Source of the DNA: an uncultured Pseudomonadota bacterium
GTDB taxonomy: Bacteria; Pseudomonadota; Alphaproteobacteria; Rs-D84
Direction of reading: 5' to 3'
Assembly (NCBI GenBank): GCA_902776515.1
Contig: CACYQE010000014.1
Location: 1 to 12,535 of the forward strand
Length of the DNA stretch: 12,535 nt
The first letter of the stretch is position 1. The number at the start of each line of letters is the position of its first letter. The notes beneath the pieces are model-generated. The model was not told the DNA's origin. It made no database searches and was given only the letters and a program-made list of their open reading frames with translations. The translations under genes and the position numbers were made by a program. Shown piece by piece: positions 6,829 through 12,535 of the stretch.

Positions 6829-8109
6829 TTATTTATATTCATCAATCATTTGATTTAACTGGGCGGACAACACCAAATCAGATGTTTTTAATTTTTCAAT
6901 ACGTTCAATTCCATACAAAACCGTTGCATGATCACGACCACCAACATATTCACCTATTTCGGTTAATGATAATCCGGTCGCAGATTTCAATACAACCATC
7001 ATCATTTGACGTGCCAACACCAATGCACGATTACGACCATTTCCGCAAACAGCATCATACGAAACACCCAATTTTTCACACATTGATTTAACCATAACAA
7101 TCGGGGATTTAGATTTTTTTAATGTATCAGACAACAAACGTTCCGCCATATCTAAATCAATTGGTGCACCCATCAATTCACGATATGTATTTATTTTATT
7201 CAACACACCCGATATAACATGACCATCAGCCAAAATACGCCCCGCCAACATATCCGCAACCGATTCGGATACCCCCGCACGCATAAACATTTTGCAACGA
7301 ACCCCACGTGATGGTGCAACAACGTCCGCAACCAACCCAGATGCAAACAAAGATTGTGCACGATGATCAAATCCGGATAAATTGCTTGGTGCGGTATTTG
7401 ATGTCAAAACGATATTTTTACCCGCACTGCGTAAATCCAGAATCAATTGCAAAAATTCTTCACTTGTCGCACGTTTGCCGGATAAAACCTGAACATCGTC
7501 TAAAATAAATGTATTGCAATTCCGACAAAAATCTTTGAATGCGAAAATCGTTCTGTCGTGCAATGCACGTGCAAATTCAGAAACAAATTGAGAACCCGAC
7601 ATCATAACCGTCCGACCAGTTGATTCGGAACGTATCGCAGATGCCAACAATGTTTTACCGCATCCGGCCGGTCCATATATAAACAGCGGCGAAAACGTTG
7701 CCGAACCCGCCGCCATTTTTTTGCATGCTGACACAACAAATGCGTTTTCATCCGATGAAACAAAAGAATCAAACCCGGTTAACAATGTTTCCATAACCGG
7801 GGCAGAATAAGATTGAACATTATTATCATTTGCGTTTTGTTGAACAGAATTGGTTTTCGCCACACCTGCAACAACAACACGAACACCCAAACCAAACGCC
7901 CCCGCAACTTCACGTAATATATTTAAATGAGTAGAATTAACAAAATCAGCAGTAAATTGATTATGGGCCCCCAAAACCAAAACGCCATCACAAATATTAA
8001 AATTTAACGGGGCAATCCAAGAACGAAACGCGGCAGAATCCATTCTGGCGGCAATATCATTTCTGATAGCATCCAGATTTGTTTGTTTGTTCATGGTCAC
8101 TGCCTGCAT
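6829..8109 (-). CDS. dnaA: Chromosomal replication initiator DnaA, divergent
   Basis: AAA+ initiator that opens oriC. At 426 residues it has domain I (about 10-75), a short linker, an AAA+ domain with Walker A GPAGCGKT (146-153) and Walker B LDD (203-205), and the domain IV DNA-binding helix-turn-helix with GGRDHATV (390-397). It is unusual: where E. coli DnaA has the box VII arginine finger Arg285 (in SRF) this protein has Leu254 (SLF), and where the sensor 2 Arg334 sits it has His297. Walker A also has Cys150 instead of Leu. The ATG at 8109 is chosen over the longer frame to 8205 because AGGAG lies seven bases before it. This is either the sole DnaA with altered nucleotide control or a second, specialised copy. 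Confidence 0.88.
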   Translation of the reverse strand: MQAVTMNKQTNLDAIRNDIAARMDSAAFRSWIAPLNFNICDGVLVLGAHNQFTADFVNSTHLNILREVAGAFGLGVRVVVAGVAKTNSVQQNANDNNVQSYSAPVMETLLTGFDSFVSSDENAFVVSACKKMAAGSATFSPLFIYGPAGCGKTLLASAIRSESTGRTVMMSGSQFVSEFARALHDRTIFAFKDFCRNCNTFILDDVQVLSGKRATSEEFLQLILDLRSAGKNIVLTSNTAPSNLSGFDHRAQSLFASGLVADVVAPSRGVRCKMFMRAGVSESVADMLAGRILADGHVISGVLNKINTYRELMGAPIDLDMAERLLSDTLKKSKSPIVMVKSMCEKLGVSYDAVCGNGRNRALVLARQMMMVVLKSATGLSLTEIGEYVGGRDHATVLYGIERIEKLKTSDLVLSAQLNQMIDEYK

Positions 8110-8184
8110 GTCGTTTCTCCTTTCCTTTCTTAAAAGAGTTTCCTGCCGGTGCAAGTGTGCAAAAATCACCTGCGCACAAATGCC

Positions 8185-8219
8185 AAATTTTTCGATTCCT
8201 TTCATTATTCGAAAAATTT
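8185..8219. repeat. Perfect 11-bp inverted repeat in the dnaA leader
   Basis: AAATTTTTCGA (8185-8195) and its exact reverse complement TCGAAAAATTT (8209-8219) are separated by 13 bases. The repeat lies 76 bases before the dnaA start. It could be a repressor operator or an mRNA hairpin; no T run follows, so it is not a terminator. Confidence 0.85.
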
Positions 8220-8445
8220 AACACCTATGTATGCCCTACGTTAACTCTCTCGCCCTTTATTTTGAAAACCTAAAACTTATTCTATCTGCTTGCTTGTCTA
8301 TCTTGTGTTTAACCAGACCTAATTAACATGTCCTGATTACACGAAACAATGTATAAGATTCATTTCGATTTGCAACCAAATGTTAATCATTTTTTTTAAA
8401 TTTATTTTTTGACAACGATTCGTATTTTTGCCGGATTTCTGCGGC

Positions 8446-8470
8446 TTTGTATATACACTGTATAGACAAA
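8446..8470. repeat. 25-bp near-perfect palindrome downstream of dprA
   Basis: Two 12-base arms around a single C at 8458. TATACA (8452-8457) mirrors TGTATA (8459-8464), and TTTGT (8446-8450) mirrors ACAAA (8466-8470); the only mismatch is the pair 8451/8465. It begins eight bases past the dprA stop. The odd-centred symmetric form suits a dimeric regulator's operator. Confidence 0.85.
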
Positions 8471-8477
8471 ATCGTTT

Positions 8478-9494
8478 TCACAAACGCACGTATCCGTTAT
8501 CTTGTTTTTGGACCAAGCCCTGCAATTCCAAGACCACCAATTCACGTTTGATTTCCGAAACACTTTTTTTGACAATTTCTGCCAATACAGATTCGGATAA
8601 CGGAATTGTTCCTAATTTATCCAAAATTGGGTTTTCTGATTCGGATTTTTTTTCATCTTTCTTTTCTTTTTTATTTTTTTCAAAAAAATCATCCGCACCT
8701 TGGCATAATGTCGCAACACCGGACCGAATCAGTGAATTTGGTCCAACCGACCGGGAATCCGCCGGATGTGATGGAATTGCATATATTTTACGGCCATACT
8801 GCATTGCAAAATCCGCGGTTCGCATACTGCCTGAATTCGAATCGGCCTCGGAAATAATGACCGTATCTGCAATTGCAGCAATTAAACGATTTCGTTGCAC
8901 AAAATTTGTAGCCTTGGGCGAAAAGCCAACCGGCATTTCACTTATTACCACACCATGTTCAAGTATTTCGTAATATAACCTTTCGTTTTCCAACGGCCAT
9001 ATATTATCAACACCGCCCGCCAAAACAGCAATGGTGTTTGCGTTTCCATCCGCACGCAATGCACCATTATGTGCCGCCGTATCTGTTCCCATCGCCATCC
9101 CAGATACAACACAAATCCCGTGTTTTGCAAACGCGTTTGCCAAATCCGAAACGAACCCCATTCCCGATGCAGTCGCATGACGCGTCCCAACAATACCAAC
9201 ACATTTTTTCCGCAAAGTATCAACATTTCCACGTGCCGTTATAATCGGCGGATGATTCTTTATTTCACGCAACCGTGCCGGATATAATGCATCCGAATCA
9301 GAAATAAATTGTATATTCATTTTATTAGCCACATCAATTTCGCGTAAAACAGAATCACGAAAATCATCCGTCACCCCAAGATGTTCAACCACGGCCGCCG
9401 GCGAACCAAATTTTTCCAATAAATTGTTATACGACACAGGCCCGATTCGGGGTGACCGCAAAATCAACAAACGTTCTAATAAATCATTATTCAT
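8478..9494 (-). CDS. dprA: DNA processing protein DprA
   Basis: Binds incoming single-stranded DNA in natural transformation and loads RecA. The 338-residue protein has an N-terminal helical region with LRSPRIGPVSYNNLL (12-26), a Rossmann-like DprA/Smf core with GIVGTRHATASG (100-111), SGMAMGTDTAAH (131-142) and EADSNSGSMRTADFA (206-220), a highly charged Lys/Glu linker (about 273-287), and a C-terminal winged-helix domain (288-338). The usual SGSLITA appears as SGSMRTA. An in-frame GTG at 9503 exists, but I prefer the ATG at 9494; neither has a good ribosome-binding site. Its usual alphaproteobacterial neighbour plsY is one gene away. Confidence 0.93.
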   Translation of the reverse strand: MNNDLLERLLILRSPRIGPVSYNNLLEKFGSPAAVVEHLGVTDDFRDSVLREIDVANKMNIQFISDSDALYPARLREIKNHPPIITARGNVDTLRKKCVGIVGTRHATASGMGFVSDLANAFAKHGICVVSGMAMGTDTAAHNGALRADGNANTIAVLAGGVDNIWPLENERLYYEILEHGVVISEMPVGFSPKATNFVQRNRLIAAIADTVIISEADSNSGSMRTADFAMQYGRKIYAIPSHPADSRSVGPNSLIRSGVATLCQGADDFFEKNKKEKKDEKKSESENPILDKLGTIPLSESVLAEIVKKSVSEIKRELVVLELQGLVQKQDNGYVRL

Positions 9495-9547
9495 AACTAA
9501 CACTATAAGAATATATACATATTATTAAAAGCAAAATCGTATTATCT

Positions 9548-9575
9548 AAAAAAACACCCAAACGGGTGTTTTTTT
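9548..9575. terminator. Bidirectional-type terminator after the plsY-dprA insert gene
   Basis: ACACCC (9554-9559) pairs with GGGTGT (9564-9569) around AAAC, with A and T runs on either side. On the minus strand it ends the gene whose stop is at 9574-9576 and isolates dprA. Confidence 0.85.
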
Positions 9576-10437
9576 AAACCTTTAACAAAGTTTCATAATC
9601 TATATCTGTACACTGGGATGGAACCTTGGATGAATCTTTCTTTTTTACTTCTTCGCAGGCCGCTTTAAAATCCTTTAAATACCCTATATATCTATCATAA
9701 TCTGACCTACTTTCATTTTTTAACACCAATAACTGGGAACGCATTAAATCTGTTTTGGTAAGGTTTTTATCCTTTTGGCCTTCAAGTTTTCCGCCAATCA
9801 TTCTGTTACCGAAACCCTCCATAACACCAACACCAAGTCCTACACCACCCAAAACCGCGGCAGTTGTGGCCAATGCACGTCCAGATTTCTTTGCATCAGC
9901 AATACGCTTTTCCAGTACGGATTCATCAACCCAAGATCCACATGTAACAACATTACCCCACGGGAAATATCTGCTGGGGATATCAGATAAATCAATCGCA
10001 GGATCAGTAGATTTCAAATCAACCCTTGAAAAACATACATTGTTTTCAGGATTGTTTGTATCTTCACGCATAGATGCATAACTGGATGTATCGCTGTATC
10101 TGGATGCCCAAACAAATGTAGTACCAACACCAATGTTATTGTTCAAACAAATATCACGTTCCGCATTACGATCAGGCTGAGGTTGTGGGGTTGGTTCAGG
10201 GCTTGTTGTTGCAACCGGCAAAATTGGTTCGTCCCTTAAACTTGGCGACATATTAGAAACACTAAGAGATACCTTGGGGCCAGTCAGTTGATTTTTCGAT
10301 GCAGTTCCGCGTCTGTTCTGGGCGGGGCCATAAAGCCCGGAAACAATACTGGTTGAACCAACACGTGGATCACGCACATCAGCCGCCATAACCGACATCG
10401 GCAAAATCAAACACAACAAAACCGTTATCTTTTTCAT
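9574..10437 (-). CDS. Secreted protein of unknown function between plsY and dprA
   Basis: I do not recognise this 287-residue protein. It has a signal peptide (MKKITVLL, predicted cut after VMA, residue 18), a Ser/Thr/Pro-rich stretch with alternating prolines at about 72-88, a central part with Cys97, Cys135 and Cys166 and many aromatic residues, a Gly/Ala/Val-rich hydrophobic segment (189-207) that may span or line a membrane, and a helical C-terminal region with Cys261 and Cys276. The ATG at 10437 is fixed by AGGAGG six bases upstream; a longer in-frame start at 10506 would bury the signal peptide. The arrangement of signal peptide plus late Gly-rich hydrophobic segment recalls the protein at 5722-6765. 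Confidence 0.82.
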   Translation of the reverse strand: MKKITVLLCLILPMSVMAADVRDPRVGSTSIVSGLYGPAQNRRGTASKNQLTGPKVSLSVSNMSPSLRDEPILPVATTSPEPTPQPQPDRNAERDICLNNNIGVGTTFVWASRYSDTSSYASMREDTNNPENNVCFSRVDLKSTDPAIDLSDIPSRYFPWGNVVTCGSWVDESVLEKRIADAKKSGRALATTAAVLGGVGLGVGVMEGFGNRMIGGKLEGQKDKNLTKTDLMRSQLLVLKNESRSDYDRYIGYLKDFKAACEEVKKKDSSKVPSQCTDIDYETLLKV

Positions 10438-10504
10438 AACAATCCTCCTGTCCGCGTTTCCATGGACACCTTTCTCGTTGCTATATTCTATCATAAACAA
10501 GGCC

Positions 10505-10531
10505 AAAAATAAAGTGGTTTTATATCACTTT
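10505..10531 (-). terminator. Weak hairpin terminator at the end of plsY
   Basis: On the minus strand AAAGTG (10531-10526) pairs with CACTTT (10516-10511), followed by ATTTTT. The stem has only two GC pairs and includes part of the plsY stop codon, so termination would be leaky and the secreted gene downstream could be co-transcribed. Confidence 0.4.
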
Positions 10532-11112
10532 TTCCATTTCCACACTATTTTTGATTCTGTGCCACCAACCAATCGTCCAATATTTTCGCGATGCCGCCAC
10601 AAACAAATCAATGCAATAGCCAAAAATACAAAACCTGTTCCGGTCCCCAAAACAAAACCCAATACAGGAATTAAACAAAACACAATAACTGCACCCAAAG
10701 AGGAATATCCTGTGGACAACGCAACAATTAACCACTCTATACCACAAATCACGAATGCCAATGGGCTGGTTGCCAACAAAACCCCAAACAAACAAGATAT
10801 TCCCTTGCCGCCGCGAAATCCCAACCATACGGGGAAACAATGACCAATAACAGCCATAAAACCGCACCACGCAGCAAACACATCACCACCAACAGCCCCA
10901 CCAATTAAAACAGCCAAGGCGGCTTTTGCCATATCCATCAGCCAAACCAATCCGGCCAAACGCAAGCCACCAACCCGCATAACATTGGTTGCACCGATGT
11001 TGCCACTGCCAACACGGCGTAAATCACCCCGCCCCGCCAGTTTGGTTAATAAAAGCCCCATGGGGATACTGCCCAACAAATAAGCAAAAATTGCAACAAA
11101 TATATATGTCAT
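10525..11112 (-). CDS. plsY: Acyl-phosphate glycerol-3-phosphate acyltransferase PlsY
   Basis: Inner-membrane enzyme that moves an acyl group from acyl-phosphate to glycerol 3-phosphate, the first step of phospholipid synthesis, using acyl-phosphate made by PlsX. The 195-residue protein is a typical polytopic PlsY with all its conserved loops: GSIPMGLLLTK (14-24), SGNIGATN (36-43), GHCFPVWLGFRGGKG (90-104) and HREN (174-177). The ATG at 11112 follows AAGGA by eight bases. It is divergent from rpsT with only 73 bases between the start codons. Sequence is complete and nothing essential is missing. Confidence 0.96.
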   Translation of the reverse strand: MTYIFVAIFAYLLGSIPMGLLLTKLAGRGDLRRVGSGNIGATNVMRVGGLRLAGLVWLMDMAKAALAVLIGGAVGGDVFAAWCGFMAVIGHCFPVWLGFRGGKGISCLFGVLLATSPLAFVICGIEWLIVALSTGYSSLGAVIVFCLIPVLGFVLGTGTGFVFLAIALICLWRHRENIGRLVGGTESKIVWKWKK

Positions 11113-11123
11113 GTTATTTTTCC

Positions 11124-11151
11124 TTGATTTTATGTTTGTTTTCTATAAAAT
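11124..11151 (+). promoter_or_regulatory. Candidate promoter for rpsT
   Basis: TTGATT (11124-11129), a 16-base spacer and TAAAAT (11146-11151, five of six consensus bases). Transcription would begin about 28 bases before the GTG start. Its -10 overlaps the -10 of the plsY promoter on the other strand. Confidence 0.5.
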
Positions 11152-11169
11152 AGCAGAAAACATTGTCAA
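11142..11169 (-). promoter_or_regulatory. Candidate promoter for plsY
   Basis: Minus strand perfect TTGACA (11169-11164), 16-base spacer, then TATAGA (11147-11142). The -35 hexamer is consensus; the -10 matches four of six bases. Confidence 0.55.
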
Positions 11170-11185
11170 ATAAAAGGAAAATAAA

Positions 11186-11446
11186 GTGGCAAATCACAAA
11201 TCATCTAAAAAAAGAATTTTGGTAACAGAAAGAAAGAACGCTGTTAATACCGCACGTCGCAGTGCTGTTAAAACAGAAAACAAGAAAGCGTTAAAGGCTA
11301 TTGCTTCTGGGGATAAAGCAGCCGCAGTCGCAGCTGTTCGCAGTGCAGAAAGCAAAATGATGAGAGCCGCAGGCAAAACAATGCCAAAAACACGTGCTTC
11401 TCGTAAAGTTTCAAGACTTGCTAAACAAGTTGCCAAAATGGCCTAG
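11186..11446 (+). CDS. rpsT: Ribosomal protein bS20
   Basis: Small-subunit protein that binds 16S rRNA near its 5' domain. The 86-residue, strongly basic and Ala-rich helical sequence with MANHKSSKKR at the N terminus is diagnostic, and the length is normal. It starts with GTG, supported by AAGGAA at 11174-11179 seven bases upstream. A GTG or other non-ATG start on rpsT is compatible with translational control, though that is inference here. In many alphaproteobacteria rpsT lies directly before dnaA; here dnaA is about 3 kb away on the opposite strand. Confidence 0.97.
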   Translation: MANHKSSKKRILVTERKNAVNTARRSAVKTENKKALKAIASGDKAAAVAAVRSAESKMMRAAGKTMPKTRASRKVSRLAKQVAKMA

Positions 11447-11466
11447 TTGGGCTTTTTGATATTTTT

Positions 11467-11498
11467 GGCGTGCATTTTTTGCACGCCTTTTGTTGTTT
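11467..11498 (+). terminator. rpsT terminator
   Basis: GGCGTGC (11467-11473) pairs with GCACGCC (11481-11487) around a T-rich loop and is followed by TTTTGTTGTTT. Confidence 0.92.
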
Positions 11499-11539
11499 CA
11501 TAAAAAAATTATCAAACATAATAAACCTGTTACTATTTA

Positions 11540-11568
11540 TTGACAAAACGTTTATCACGTGCTAAAAC
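11540..11568 (+). promoter_or_regulatory. Candidate promoter for gene D
   Basis: Perfect TTGACA (11540-11545), 17-base spacer, then TAAAAC (11563-11568) with an extended -10 TG at 11560-11561. A second TTGACA at 11574-11579 has no well-spaced -10 upstream of the gene. Confidence 0.5.
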
Positions 11569-11598
11569 AGACCTTGACAAAACATCGGGGTGGTATAC

Positions 11599-12168
11599 AT
11601 GTCAACAAAAACAATAAAAAATACTTATTTAGTCAAAATGCCGAATATAAATTCGACTTTGTTCAAAACGTTGTTAAAACGCATTCCATACAATTATCTG
11701 CCTGTGAATTGCGAAAAACCTATATATAACTTTTTGTTTGATACAACATCTATGTTGTTAAGTTGGTTAAGCGAGGACAATCGTCCATATGTCATAATGT
11801 CAACAGATGTAAAACTGATATTAGAATCCAAAAATAGCAAAAAAAACTTTTTTGATAAAATAATTCCAAATATGTATAACTTTCCGGACCCTGGTGCAAC
11901 AGAAATGGTTTGTTTGTATCCGGAACTTAAAGATATTATGAACGATGAAAAATTGTCCAGAACTGTTGTAGAATACTGCGATGCAAAAACAAAAAAACCA
12001 ATATTGTACTTGTACCCATCAAACACCATGCAACCACCGATTGGCAGTGGCATGAGACTTTCCGATGCATTAAACACTATTGACGATGATGCATGTTGCG
12101 ATTTGTGCAAAGAAATCGAAAGACGTGAAAAATATATGAAAACATATTTCAAAAGTCGGGATTTATAA
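11599..12168 (+). CDS. Orphan 'FPNPxA' family protein D (long form)
   Basis: A 189-residue distant member of the family found at 4142-5581; function unknown. It keeps the early strand (TYLVKM, 9-14), RPYVIMS (62-68), the motif as FPDPGA (95-100), a strand RTVVEYCDAKTKKPILYLYP (121-140) equivalent to the second signature, and a charged C-terminal helix. About 20-40 extra residues lie between the first strand and the motif, and it has a Cys cluster, CCDLC (166-170), that the others lack. An in-frame GTG at 11590 is possible, but GGGGTGG (11587-11593) is well placed for the ATG at 11599. The region is very AT-rich. No signal peptide. Confidence 0.72.
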   Translation: MSTKTIKNTYLVKMPNINSTLFKTLLKRIPYNYLPVNCEKPIYNFLFDTTSMLLSWLSEDNRPYVIMSTDVKLILESKNSKKNFFDKIIPNMYNFPDPGATEMVCLYPELKDIMNDEKLSRTVVEYCDAKTKKPILYLYPSNTMQPPIGSGMRLSDALNTIDDDACCDLCKEIERREKYMKTYFKSRDL

Positions 12169-12196
12169 AAAAATGCGATTAAATCGCATTTTTTTG
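12167..12196. terminator. Bidirectional terminator between D and the last gene
   Basis: ATGCGA (12173-12178) pairs with TCGCAT (12184-12189), flanked by A7 and T7, so it works on both strands. It ends gene D and the convergent small gene. Confidence 0.88.
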
Positions 12197-12197
12197 T

Positions 12198-12479
12198 TTA
12201 GTGTGAAAACTTTGCAAATCTTTTTTCAGCCAAATGAAACAAAGCAATCTCGTATTTCTTTTTATACGTATCAACTTTTTGCTTTCTGGTGTTAAAAATA
12301 CCAATATTTGTAATAGAGTAACCGCATGACAAACTGTAACAACAATCAGCCCGATATTCAAAATTCATATTTTTGTTAAAAGAACGTTTTATACCAAAAT
12401 CAGAACTGATTAAAATTCTAAGTGCTTTATACATTTCACACGTAGAATTATTTGACCCCCTGTTGTTATTTTTCATCAT
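12198..12479 (-). CDS. Small orphan protein, 93 residues
   Basis: A short gene that I do not recognise. It begins with two ATG codons (12479 and 12476), and the minus-strand GGGGGTG (12493-12487) six to seven bases upstream supports the first. The protein is basic, with cysteines at 14, 47, 48 and 53 in a central Tyr/Cys-rich part and a helical, Lys-rich end. There is no signal peptide or membrane segment. It converges on gene D and shares a bidirectional terminator with it, which supports a real transcription unit. Its AT content is like gene D's. I could not align it convincingly with the FPNPxA family. Confidence 0.55.
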   Translation of the reverse strand: MMKNNNRGSNNSTCEMYKALRILISSDFGIKRSFNKNMNFEYRADCCYSLSCGYSITNIGIFNTRKQKVDTYKKKYEIALFHLAEKRFAKFSH

Positions 12480-12492
12480 TCGTTACACCCCC

Positions 12493-12526
12493 TTTTTGGT
12501 TACAACGGGGACAGTTATACCAAAAA
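12493..12526. promoter_or_regulatory. Inverted repeat with extended -10 ahead of the last gene
   Basis: TTTTTGGT (12493-12500) and ACCAAAAA (12519-12526) form an exact 8-bp inverted repeat. On the minus strand, TGGTATAAC inside it (12522-12514) looks like an extended -10 for the gene at 12198-12479; its -35 would lie just outside the window. A plus-strand TTGACA at 12528-12533 points rightwards, suggesting a divergent promoter region. Confidence 0.4.
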
Positions 12527-12535
12527 CTTGACAAA

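Larger units (their letters stand above)
8110..8477. other. 368-bp non-coding region upstream of dnaA
   Basis: No gene was found between dnaA and the dprA stop on either strand. It should contain the dnaA promoter and leader, but I could not pick a convincing -35/-10 pair. It holds two inverted repeats (8185-8219 and 8446-8470, listed separately) and an AT-only stretch around 8390-8410. No clear cluster of DnaA boxes (TTATNCACA) was seen, so I do not call it oriC. Confidence 0.7.

Noticed and set aside
8110..8205. Longer DnaA starting at 8205
   Set aside because: That start lies in the loop of the 11-bp inverted repeat and lacks a ribosome-binding site, while AGGAG precedes the ATG at 8109 at normal spacing.
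8110..8477. Possible oriC next to dnaA
   Set aside because: The spacer is long and AT-rich, but I found no cluster of TTATNCACA-type boxes; the closest (TGTGTTTAA near 8304) is a single weak match. A GC-skew plot would be decisive.
10438..10506. Longer form of the secreted protein between plsY and dprA
   Set aside because: It would place a hydrophilic 23-residue stretch before a standard signal peptide and ignore the AGGAGG site before 10437.
1..12535. CRISPR arrays, tRNA or rRNA genes, insertion sequences
   Set aside because: No regularly spaced direct repeats, no cloverleaf or rRNA segments, and no transposase or terminal inverted repeats were seen.

Overview
This window looks like a chromosomal segment of an AT-rich alphaproteobacterium that uses the standard bacterial code, since TGA stops end dprA and plsY. 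The ParE sequence is of alphaproteobacterial type, plsY and dprA are close neighbours, and rpsT lies near dnaA, all of which fit that class. Several signal-peptide proteins without recognisable relatives, plus an expanded family of small orphan proteins, suggest an uncultured, possibly host- or gut-associated lineage. That placement is inference.

Layout. Positions 1-130 hold an (AG)14 tract and a terminator that closes an upstream gene. A secreted Cys-rich protein (157-810, +) converges on dnaJ (860-1984, -). parE (2132-4111, +) is divergent from dnaJ and ends at a bidirectional terminator. Then come three related small genes on the minus strand (5581 down to 4142), called C, B and A here. 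Next is a secreted protein with a possible OmpA-like fold (5722-6765, -), followed by a divergent dnaA (6829-8109, -). A 368-bp non-coding stretch upstream of dnaA carries two notable inverted repeats. dprA (8478-9494, -), a secreted orphan (9574-10437, -) and plsY (10525-11112, -) follow. rpsT (11186-11446, +) is divergent from plsY. A fourth, longer member of the orphan family (D, 11599-12168, +) converges on a small orphan gene (12198-12479, -).

Housekeeping content covers chaperoning (DnaJ), decatenation (ParE), replication initiation (DnaA), ssDNA handling in transformation (DprA), phospholipid synthesis (PlsY) and the ribosome (bS20). Genes are mostly separated by intrinsic terminators; the only tight operon visible is C-B.

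The best leads are the A/B/C/D family, which shares an F-x-(N/D)-P-x-A motif and a later hydrophobic strand ending in a Pro, and a DnaA that appears to lack both the box VII arginine finger and the sensor 2 arginine. All functional statements rest on reading motifs by eye; no database search was run.
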